Source: Pseudomonas bharatica CSV86 (GTDB lineage: Bacteria; Pseudomonadota; Gammaproteobacteria; Pseudomonadales; Pseudomonadaceae). From it: 64,000 bases of DNA. This document shows, piece by piece, positions 15,828 through 25,600 of this stretch. The position numbers and the translations under genes were made by a program. The stretch's first letter is position 1; every line of letters starts with the position of its first letter. Location: contig NZ_AMWJ02000001.1 of NCBI RefSeq assembly GCF_000319305.2, positions 1,775,001 to 1,839,000 of the forward strand. Reading direction: 5' to 3'. Below the pieces are notes generated by a model. That model had not been told where the DNA came from and did not search any database. It saw only the letters and a list, made by a program, of their open reading frames with translations.

Positions 15828-17923
15828 TGTTGCCGGCGCTGCGCCCGGACCTGCAGCTCTCGCCAGGGGCGCCGGGGCTCGACGGTGCGCCGCAATGGAC
15901 CCTGGCCGACCCGTTGCGCGGTCGCTATTTCAAGCTGGGTGCGCCGGCCATGCGCTTGCTGCGTCACTGGGCGCTCGGTGATCCGCAGCAGGTACTGAAT
16001 GCGGCCAATGCCGAGCCGGGCGCGCCCCTGACCGCCGTGGCGGTGGAGGAGCTGCTGCGCTTTTTGCGTGGTCATGACCTGGTCAGCGCCGCCGATGCCG
16101 AGCAGCGCGCCAGTTACGCACCCAAGGCCGCCGCCCAGCGCCAGGGCATCTGGACCCAGATCCTGCATAAATACCTGTTTTTCCGTATTCCGCTGTGGCG
16201 TCCTGACGCCTTTCTCAATCGCACCTGGCCCTGGCTCGAGCGCCACGGCGGCCACCTGTTGCGCTACGGTCTGCCCAGCGTATTGCTGCTCGGCCTGTTC
16301 TTGGTGATGCGTGACTGGGAACGCTTTCTTTCGACCTTCCCGCACCTGCTCAGCCTGGGCGGCATGGCGGCATTCGCCATCGCCCTGGGCTTTGCCAAGC
16401 TGTGCCATGAATTCGGCCATGCCTACATGGCCAAGCGCGCCGGCTGCCGGGTGCCGAGCATGGGCGTGGCGTTCATGGTCCTGTTGCCGATGCTCTATAC
16501 CGATGTCAGCGACGCCTGGCGCGTGCAGGACCGGCGCACCCGCCTGCTGATCGGCGCCGGGGGCGTGCTGGCCGAGCTGATCCTGGCCTGTATCGCCCTG
16601 CTGGCCTGGTCGCTGCTGCCCGACGGGGCAGGGCGCACCGCAGCCTTCATGCTGGCCAGCGCCACCTGGATCACCACCCTGGCGATCAACGTCAACCCAT
16701 TGATGCGCTTCGACGGCTACTTCCTGCTCAGCGACCTGTGGGGCGTGGATAACCTGCAAGGGCGTGGCTTCGCCCTGGGCCGCTGGCACCTGCGGGAGAA
16801 GCTTTTCGGTTATGGCGAACCTATGCCCGAGCGCTGGTCACCAACGCTGCGCCGGCGCCTGCTGTGCTGGAGCTACGCCTCGTGGATCTGGCGGGCGGCG
16901 CTGTTCTTCGGTATCGCCCTGGCGGTTTATCACCTGTTCTTCAAGGTGCTTGGCATCTTCCTGATGATGGTCGAACTGGTGTGGTTCATCGGCCTGCCGA
17001 TCTGGCGCGAATGGCAGCACTGGTGGCAGCACCGGGACAAGGCCAAACCGCGCAAGGTGGTGTTGCTTGGAGCGGGCCTGGCCCTGTTGCTGGCCGTACT
17101 GGTGGTGCCGTGGCGCAGCGGCGTGGAAGTGCCGGCCATGCTCGAAGCGTCCCGTTTCAGTGCCTTGCATGCGCCGGCAGCGGCGCGGATTCGCGAGGTG
17201 CTGGTCAAGGATGGCCAGCAAGTAGAGGCCAACCAGGTGCTGATGACCCTGGAGTCGCCCGACCTTGAAGCGCGCATGGGCATCGGTCGACGTGAAATCG
17301 AGATTCTCCAACTGCAACTGCGGCGTCAGTCGGGGCGCAGTGAAACCGCGGCTGATAGTGGCATTCTCGAACAACGCCTGGCCGAGGCCGTGGCCGAATA
17401 CCGCGGCCTGGCCGCCCAGCGCGAGCGCCTGGTACTGCGCGCGCCCCATGCTGGCACGGTGCGCGACCTGGCGGACAACCTCGCGCCTGGCCGCTGGATC
17501 AGCAGCGAGATGCCGCTGGCCCAGGTCGCCGAAGGCGGCTTGCGCCTGCGCGGTTACCTGGCCGAAGCCGACCTGTGGCGGGTGGCACCGGGCACCCCCG
17601 GGCACTTCGTCGCCGATGACGTACTGCGCGATTCCCTGCCGGTGTCGCTGGAATCGGTGGACGCCAACGGCGTCGCCTACATCGACCAGGAAGCGCTGAT
17701 CTCCGATCATCAAGGGCCCATCGCGATACGCCGTGATGAAGAGAAAAGGGCGCAGCCTTTGCAAGCGCACTATGGTACCCAGTTCATGCTCGAAGACAGT
17801 GCGCCGAAACAACTATCGCACCCGCTTCGCGGCATTGTGGTGCTGGATGGAAAGAGCGAGTCGCTGCTTAGCGCCGCCTGGCGACGTATGGCAGCGATCG
17901 GTGTAAGAGAAAGTGGATTTTAA
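15827..17923 (+). CDS. PqqD-like / site-2 protease (M50) / HlyD fusion protein
   Basis: This is a protein of about 698 residues. Residues about 20-90 resemble a PqqD/RRE-type winged helix (WTLADPLRGRYFKLGAPAMR, then a short helical segment). A multi-pass membrane protease follows, with HEFGH (about 194-198) and NPLMRFDG (about 290-297), the two zinc-ligand motifs of M50 site-2 proteases. After further membrane helices, a HlyD-type barrel-sandwich and hairpin region (about 420-600) forms the C-terminus. The ATG at 15827 sits in TGATG with the upstream stop. It may process or guide the giant protein encoded downstream (inference). Confidence 0.85.
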   Translation: MLPALRPDLQLSPGAPGLDGAPQWTLADPLRGRYFKLGAPAMRLLRHWALGDPQQVLNAANAEPGAPLTAVAVEELLRFLRGHDLVSAADAEQRASYAPKAAAQRQGIWTQILHKYLFFRIPLWRPDAFLNRTWPWLERHGGHLLRYGLPSVLLLGLFLVMRDWERFLSTFPHLLSLGGMAAFAIALGFAKLCHEFGHAYMAKRAGCRVPSMGVAFMVLLPMLYTDVSDAWRVQDRRTRLLIGAGGVLAELILACIALLAWSLLPDGAGRTAAFMLASATWITTLAINVNPLMRFDGYFLLSDLWGVDNLQGRGFALGRWHLREKLFGYGEPMPERWSPTLRRRLLCWSYASWIWRAALFFGIALAVYHLFFKVLGIFLMMVELVWFIGLPIWREWQHWWQHRDKAKPRKVVLLGAGLALLLAVLVVPWRSGVEVPAMLEASRFSALHAPAAARIREVLVKDGQQVEANQVLMTLESPDLEARMGIGRREIEILQLQLRRQSGRSETAADSGILEQRLAEAVAEYRGLAAQRERLVLRAPHAGTVRDLADNLAPGRWISSEMPLAQVAEGGLRLRGYLAEADLWRVAPGTPGHFVADDVLRDSLPVSLESVDANGVAYIDQEALISDHQGPIAIRRDEEKRAQPLQAHYGTQFMLEDSAPKQLSHPLRGIVVLDGKSESLLSAAWRRMAAIGVRESGF

Positions 17924-18042
17924 CTAGTGCGATTGTAAGACAGTTGCGGTAATCTGCTGTCAATTCGCCATGCAAGTAAGCGTGACACCCGTCACAATAA
18001 AAGTTAGCTCACAAAGTTATTTCAACAGGGATGTTCGCAACG

Positions 18043-18539
18043 ATGTCGATGCCTGCTGTGACCCTGCGTGCCCTGCATCCGGACGATATGGCGTTTATCG
18101 AGCGTCTGTACGCCGGTTCGCGCGCCGAGGAGATGTCCCGTAGCGGCTGGCCGGCGCAGCAGATCGCCGCCTTTCTTAAACAGCAGTTCAATGCTCAGCA
18201 TGCTTACTATCAGGCCCATTATGCCGATGGGGAATTACTGATCATCGAACTCCAGGGCCAGCCGATCGGCCGGCTTTATATGTTCTGGGGGGCGACCACC
18301 CTCAATCTCATCGATATAACCCTACTTCCCGAATTCCAGGGCAGGGGCATCGGCTCCGCGCTGATAGAAGCGCAATTGCGCCGGGCGGATGAACAGGGCC
18401 TGAAGGTCAAACTTTTCGTTGAATCCTATAACCCGGCACAGCGGCTGTATGGCCGGCTGGGCTTTTATGTCTGCGGCGATTCGGGGTGTACCTGAAGTTG
18501 CGCCGCGACGCGCGCACCGACACAAGGAAAGTCTCATGA
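18043..18539 (+). CDS. GNAT-family N-acetyltransferase (apparent 1-nt frameshift at the 3' end)
   Basis: This GNAT protein has the acetyl-CoA loop LLPEFQGRGIGSALI and the later NPAQRLYGRLGFYVCG motif. As read it stops at 18495 after DSGCT. Adding one G in the GGGG at 18483-18486 gives GDSGVYLKLRRD, the usual GNAT strand, with a stop at 18537-18539 overlapping the next ATG (ATGA). That coupling supports the repaired frame. The start is uncertain: ATGs at about 18031, 18043 and 18049 are in frame. Its target could be the surface protein or a tail-collar partner. Confidence 0.78.
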
Positions 18540-18877
18540 GCCAAGCCGTCGACGACACCATTCCCAGCCGCCAGGAACTGCTCGAAGCCGATCCCGAAGG
18601 GTTCGTGCTGCAGCTTGCCCACGATCATGGCTTGCAGGTCAGCCTGCTGGCCGTGACCGATGGCACGGCGATGAACAAGGATTACGAGTGCTATTCCCTG
18701 GCCTTGGCCCTGCCGCACGGTGTGGTGTTGCCCCAGGACACCTTCAATCTGTACGGCCCGGGCCGCGCGCAGCCCTGGACCTTGCTGATGAGCCCGGTGC
18801 AGTCCGAACCCGACGGCCGCCATGTGCTTGAAGCGGTCATTCACCGCAACCGCGTCGCGGTTGACGAGGCTCCCTGA
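18536..18877 (+). CDS. DUF6916-like small protein
   Basis: This is a 113-residue soluble protein without signal or membrane segments. Features such as YECYSLALALPHGVVLPQDTF and FNLYGPGRAQPWTLLMSPV resemble the DUF6916 proteins often found beside tail-collar proteins. An AAGGAA site lies before the ATG at 18536. I cannot assign a function. Confidence 0.7.
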   Translation: MSQAVDDTIPSRQELLEADPEGFVLQLAHDHGLQVSLLAVTDGTAMNKDYECYSLALALPHGVVLPQDTFNLYGPGRAQPWTLLMSPVQSEPDGRHVLEAVIHRNRVAVDEAP

Positions 18878-18922
18878 TTCGCAATTCAACCAACCACGCA
18901 AATCAACATAAGGAAGAGTCTG

Positions 18923-19558
18923 ATGGCTGATCCGTTTCTGGGCGAAATCCGGATGGCAGGGTTCAACTTCAACCCGTACGGCTGGGCGCTGTGTCAGGGC
19001 CAGTTGGTACCGCTGAATCAGAACACCGCACTGTTCGCCCTGCTGGGCACGCAGTTCGGTGGTGACGGCGTAAGTACCTTCGGCCTGCCGGACCTGCGTA
19101 GCCGTACGCCGGTGGGCCAGGGCCAGGGCACCGGCCTGTCGAATTACCAGATGGGGCAGAAAGGTGGCAGCGAGTCGGTTACCCAATTGACCAGCAACAT
19201 GCCGACCCACACCCACATGCTGTCGATGCTGACCAACAGCAGCCTCGCGGCGACGTCCACTGCGCAAGTGGTGAATGCCGATGCCACCAGCGTTGCGCCT
19301 ATTCCTGGCGGCTGCCTGGGCATCCCCAACGACGGTGCCGGTACCACTTACCAGCTGTACCACAGCGGCAAGGACAACAGCGGCAACCCGCTGCCCCGCG
19401 TCGACCTGGCGCCGCAGCCGGTGACCCTCACCGGCGGTGTGACCGTGACCGGCACCGCTGCGCTGACGGGCGGCAATATCCCGTCTTCGGTGTTGAGCCC
19501 CTACATTGCGGTGAACTTCATCATCGCAATGCAAGGCATCTTCCCGAGCCGCAACTAA
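18923..19558 (+). CDS. Phage tail-collar domain protein (MdpB-like)
   Basis: This is a 211-residue protein starting MADPFLGEIRMAGFNFNPYG, with WALCQGQLVPLNQNTALFAL and FGLPDLRSRTPVGQGQG, the collar-domain signature shared with the microcystin-dependent proteins MdpA/B. The collar fold forms trimers at phage-fibre tips. No other phage genes are near, so this looks like a domesticated fibre-type protein. In my experience such genes often occur in groups of two or three; here there is one. Confidence 0.88.
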   Translation: MADPFLGEIRMAGFNFNPYGWALCQGQLVPLNQNTALFALLGTQFGGDGVSTFGLPDLRSRTPVGQGQGTGLSNYQMGQKGGSESVTQLTSNMPTHTHMLSMLTNSSLAATSTAQVVNADATSVAPIPGGCLGIPNDGAGTTYQLYHSGKDNSGNPLPRVDLAPQPVTLTGGVTVTGTAALTGGNIPSSVLSPYIAVNFIIAMQGIFPSRN

Positions 19559-19568
19559 CGCAACAACC

Positions 19569-19598
19569 GGCGGTGCTCCAGAGCACCGCCACTTTTTT
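19569..19598 (+). terminator. Terminator after the tail-collar gene
   Basis: A 10-bp stem (GGCGGTGCTC / GAGCACCGCC) has a 2-nt apparent loop and is followed by TTTTTT. It separates the adaptor/collar genes from the giant surface-protein gene, so the latter is probably transcribed separately or by readthrough. Confidence 0.75.
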
Positions 19599-19645
19599 GT
19601 CCGCATTGCCCAGCCGGCAGTGCGGGGACCACCAGGAGGTGCAGC

Positions 19646-22600
19646 ATGAAATTCATCGAACGACTCTCGCGCAAGTCGGCCCAGCAGCCCCAGTCCGCCG
19701 AGCCCGGCCAGGCTCCGCTGCTGATGGCCCTTGAACCGCGGATCATGTTCGATGCGTCCGTGGGCGTGGTGGCCCAGGATGCTGCGGCGCAGACGACTGC
19801 CGACGCGGCCAAGGACAGCGCCTCCAGCAATGAAAGCAGCCAGGCGCCAGCAGCGTCCGGCGAAACGGCGAGCCAGCAGCAGGGCAGCCAGCGCAACGAA
19901 GTGGTGTTCGTCGACGGCCAGGTCAGCAACGTCGGGCAACTGCTCGAAGGGTTGTCGCCCAAGACCGAAGTGGTGGTCCTCGACCCGAACAAGGACGGCC
20001 TGCAACAGATGGCCGACTACCTCAAGGGGCGCGACAACCTGGACGCCATCCACCTGTTGTCCCACGGCGCCGACGGTACCGTGCAACTGGGCAATGTCTG
20101 GCTGGCCAGCAACAACCTCGCCGAGCATCGTGCGGCACTGGAGAGCATCGGCGCGGCATTGAAGGCCGACGGCGACCTGATGATCTACGGCTGCGACGTG
20201 GGGCAGGGAAGCAAGGGCCAGGCCTTCATCGATCAGTTGGCGGCGATCACCGGCGCCGACGTTGCCGCTTCGGTGGACGATACCGGCTCCGCGGCCCTGG
20301 GTGGCAACTGGACGCTGGAGCGCAGCAGCGGCGCCATCGAGACCAGCGCCTTGAGCGTCACTGGCTACGACAGCCTGATGGCTTCGACCTACACCGGCGG
20401 CGCGGTGGCCAGCGCGCCAGTGCTGGGAACCACCACCAACCAGATGAAATACGTGGTCGGCGACTTCAACGGCGACGGGCGTGCCGACATTCTCTACCAG
20501 GCGGCAGGCGCCGGTGGTGCCTGGAGCTTTGCGCAGAGCAATGCAGACGGCACCTTCACCATCTTCAGCCAGGCCAGCTCGATGTTCGCCGGCCTGACCC
20601 TGACCGACGCCGCCACCGGCGGCGCCAACTACCACGCCGGCGACTTCAACGGCGATGGTCTCATCGATCTGCTGGCCGCGCCCGTGAGCGGTCCGACCAT
20701 GAAGCTCTACCTCAACACCGGCTCGGGCTTCACCAGCCAGGACGTGAGTGGCCCGAGCTTCGGCGTGCGTACGCTGGTGGGCGATTTCAACGGCGACGGC
20801 GCCCTCGACATTCTCTACCAGACCGGCGGCACCGGCTCGTCCTGGGCACTGGCGGTGAACAGCGGCAGCGCCACGCCAAGCTTTACCACCCTCACCAGTG
20901 CCAGCGGCGCCGCCTGGCCGTTCGCCAATATCACCTTGCCCGACTTCAACGCCTACAACTACAAGGCCGCTGATGTCGATGGCGACGGCTACACCGACCT
21001 GATCCATGTCGCGTCCGGCATGCAGATGCGCTATTTCCGCAACAACAACGGCATCTTCGTCGACATGACCGCCAGCGCGGCCCTGCCGACCGTATCCGTG
21101 ACCCGTGCGATCGTCGCCGACTTCGATGGCGACGGTGACGCCGATATCCTTTATCAGACCGGTAACAACGGTACGGTCTTCCGTTACGTGCGCAACGACA
21201 ACGGCACCTTCGTCGACGTGGACCAGGCCAGTTCGCCGTTCGCCAACGTGACCCTGCCGGACATGAACGCCCAGCAGTTCCGTGTCGGCGACTTCGACGG
21301 CGACGGCGATCTCGACCTGATCTCCACCTCGTCCACGGCAGCCAGCACCGCCATCTTCTATCAGAGCGGCAGCCTGCCGAAGCTGGTCAGCTCCAGCCCG
21401 GCGGACGACAGCCTGACCGTCACCCCGAATGCCAATATCACCCTGACCTTCGACCAGTCGGTGGCCAAGGGCACGGGCAACATCTATATCGTGCGTACCA
21501 GCGACAACGCGATCATCCAGACCATCGCCGTGGGCAGCGGTGCGGTTACCGGCTCCGGCACTACCTGGACCATCGACCCGCCAGCGGACATGGTGGCGGG
21601 CGTCGCCTACGCCGTGCGCATCGACAACAAGGCGTTCGCCAACGCCAACGGCCAGGTGTACAAGGGCATCCAGAACAACACCGCGCTGAACTTCACCGTG
21701 ACCGCGGTGGCGGCGCCGGTGATCGGCAACCTCAACGGCGACCTGGTCAGCTACCGCGAGGACGCCGCCTACGTGCTGCTCGACCAGAACGGCGACGCCA
21801 CCATCAGCGACGCCGACTCGGCCAACTTCAACGGCGGCAAGCTGACGGTGCAGATCGCCAGTGGCGGCACTAGCGCCGAAGACGTGCTGTTCATTCGCGA
21901 CCAGGGCGCCGGGGCCAACCAGATCGTGCTGTCCGGCGCCTCGATCCTGTACAACGGCCTGGTAATCGGTACCTTCACCGGCGGCAGCAACGGCAACCCG
22001 CTGGTGGTCACCTTGACCAGCAACGCCACGGCGACCACCGTCGCTGCGCTGGTGCAGAACCTGGCCTACCGCAATTCCAATACCATCGAGCCGTCGGCGA
22101 CCACGCGCAGCGTCTCGATCAGCATGGACGACGGTGCCGGCGGCAGCAGCACGGTGTCGACGGTCACCCTCGAGGTCCTTTCGGTCAACGATGCCTCGGT
22201 GGTCAATGTCAGCGGCACCAACCCGACCTACACCGAGAACGGTTCGGCGGTGCAGCTGTTCAGCGGCGCGACGATCAATACCGTCGAGACCGGGCAGAGC
22301 GTGATCCAGATGACCTTCACCGTCACCGGCGTCGCCAACGGTGCGGCGGAGAAACTGGTGATCGACGGCAGCGACGTGAACCTGGTCAACGGCACCAACG
22401 TGGTGACCGCGATCAACGGCACGACGGTCTCGGTCTCGGTGGTCAGCGGTACCGCGACCATCACCCTGACCCATAGTGGCCTGTCCAGCTCGGCAGCGCA
22501 GGCCATCCTCAACGCCATGGCCTACCGCAACGACAGCGAAAGCCCGAACACCGCCAACCGGGTGGTGAGCGTGGATTCCGTGCGCGACAACGGCGGCACC

Positions 22601-25600
22601 TCCAACAGCGGGCTCAACACCGCCGTGGTAGGTATCGTCAGCACCGTGACCGTGGTCGCGGTCAACGACGCGCCGACGCTCAGTGGCGGCCCGTACACCT
22701 TCCCGAACACCAACGAAGACACCACGACGCCCGGCGTGCTGATCTCGACCCTGCTGGCCAGCACCTCCTATGTCGATCCCGACGTCGGGGCGCTGCGCGG
22801 TATCGCCGTGTACGTCACCACCGGTCGCGGCACCTGGCAGTACTCCACCGACAACAGCAACTGGACCGACTTCGGAAGCGTGGCGCCGACCAACGCGCTG
22901 TTGCTCAGCTCCACGACCTATGTGCGCTATATCCCCGACGGTGCCAACAACGAGACCGTTGCCATGGGCTTCCGCGCCTGGGACCAGACCTCCGGCAGCG
23001 CTTCCGCCAATGGTAGCCGCAGCCTGGCCGATACCTCCGGCAACGGCGGCAGCAGTGCCTTCTCCACCGGCACCGCCCAGGCCAACCTGACGGTTACCGC
23101 CGTCAACGATGCGCCGGTGATGAACCCAGTGTCGCCGAGCCTGTCGCCGCTGACCGATACCTCCACCGCCAACTCCGGTGACCTGGTCAGCTCGCTGACC
23201 GGCGGCATCACCGATGTCGATACCGGCGCCGTGAAGGGCATCGCCATCACCGGCCTGACCGCCACCTATGGCAAGTGGCAGTTCTCCACCAATGGCGGCA
23301 CCACCTGGACCGATGTCGGTATCGTCTCCAACACGGCGGCGCTTATCCTGCGCCCGACGGACCGGGTGCGTTTCGTCCCGGACGGCATCCATGGCGAAAC
23401 GGCGACCATCACCTACAAGGCCTGGGACCAGACCAACGGCACCGCCGGCTTCCAGGGCGCCAAGATCAATACCAGCACCTCCGGCGGCACCTCGGCCTAT
23501 TCCACGGCGACCGATACCGCCACGGTCACCGTGACTGCGGTCAACGACCGCCCGGTACTGACCCCGAGCGGCGGCAGCGTGGCCTGGACCGAAGGCAACA
23601 ACGTGGCTTCCACCCCGGTAGTGGTGGACTCCAACCTGACCCTGTCCGACCCGGATGGTCCGAACCCGGGCAGCGCGACCGTGCGCTTCTCCAGCTACAA
23701 CAGTGCCCAGGACGTACTGGCGCTGGTCACCGACCCGGCGACCATGGGCAATATCCAGGCAAGCTGGGATTCCAGCACCGGCATCCTGACCCTGACCTCC
23801 GCCGGCAACCAGGCTACCCTGGCGCAGTTCCAGGCGGCCCTGCGCGCAGTGACCTACAACAACAGTTCGGAAAGCCCGACCACCAGCAACCGTGTCGTGC
23901 AGTTCCAGGTGACCGACGGTGGTGGCATGGCCTCGGTGGTGGTCTCGCGCAGCGTGACCATTACCGCCGTGGACGACGCCCCGATCATCAGCGCACCTGC
24001 TACCGTCCAGGTGACCGAGGACGTGCCCACGGCGATCAGCGGCATCAGCATCGGCGATGTCGATTCACTCAACGCCACGGTCACCCTGACCGTGACCAGC
24101 GGCACCCTCAGCGCGGTGAGCGCCGGTGGCGTGCTGGTCAGTGGTACGCCGACCACGCTGATCCTCGATGGCAGCATCGCCAACATCAACACCTTCATCG
24201 CCAACAACCGGGTGACCTTCACCACGGCCGCTAACGCCACCGCAGCTGTTCCCCTCACAATGAGAGCCGACACCGGGAGCGTGTCCGACGTGGTGACCAA
24301 CATCACCCTGGTGGTCACCCCGGTGAACGATGCACCGGTGGCCACCGTGCCGCCGTCCATCACTGTGACCGAGGATGTCGCCAGCGTTATCAGCGGTATC
24401 AGCTTCACCGACGTCGATGCCGGCACCAATACCGTCACCGCGACCTTCTCGGTTCCGAGCGGCACCCTGGCGGCCACCAGTGGCCTGGGCGTGACCGTCG
24501 TCGGTTCCGGTTCGGGTGAACTGACCCTGTCGGGTAGCCTGGCCGATATCAACTTCTTCCTTGCGGCCAACAGCCTCACCTTCAAGACCGCCCAGGACGC
24601 AACCGCCAGCGTGATCCTGACGGTGAAGATCGACGACAACGGCAACACCGGCGGCTCCGCGCTGACCGATACCAGGACCGTGACCCTTAACGTCGCCGCG
24701 GTCAACGATGCTCCGGTCAACAGCGTGCCGGGCGCGCAAACCGCGCAGCAGGGGGTTGCCCTGGGCTTCAGCAACGCCAATGGCAATGCCATTTCCATCA
24801 GTGATGTGGATGCCAACGGCGGCCTGGTTTCGGTGACCTTGACCGCCAACAACGGTTTGCTCACCTTGGGCAGCCTCAGCGGTATCACCCTGGTCACCGG
24901 TACCGGTGTGAACAACATCACCATGACCTTCGAAGGTACCCTGGCCAATGTCAACGCCGCGTTGCAGTCCCTGAGCTTCCTCTCGGCGAGCAATTTCCTC
25001 GGTGCGGCCAGCCTGACCATCGAGACCAACGACAACGGCAATTCCGGCAGCGGCGGGGCCAAGCTCGATATCGACACCATCGCGATCGACGTGGTCCCGG
25101 TGAATCCGAAGGTGACCAGCGTGTCCGCGCAGGGCCCCGACCGCGCGGTGAAGGTCGGCGACGAAGTGCTGATCAACGTGTCCTGGGACCAGGCCGTCAC
25201 CGTTAGCGGCGGTACCCCGAGCCTGTTGCTGGAGACCGGGCTGGTCGATCGCAACGCGGTGTATGTCAGCGGTTCGGGCAGCAACACCCTGGTGTTCAAG
25301 TACACCGTGCAGGCCGGCGATATCAGCGCCGACCTGGACTTCCAGAGCACCACGGCGCTGCAGCTCAATGGCGCGCTCATCACCAACGCCACCAGCGACC
25401 TGGCGGTCCTGACCCTGCCCACCGTGGGTGGGGCCAACTCCCTCGGCGGACGCAGCGCTATCGTCGTTGATGGCGTGGTGCCGGTGGTCGGCAGCGTCAG
25501 TGCGCCGAGCAATGGCACCTACATCACCGGTCAAGGCCTGGACTTCACGGTCAACTTCAGCGAAGCGGTGACGGTCGATACCGCCACCGGCATCCCGCGC

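Noticed and set aside
18923..19558. Prophage remnant
   Set aside because: The tail-collar gene is alone, in frame with a non-phage locus, and has its own terminator; no structural or lysis genes are near.
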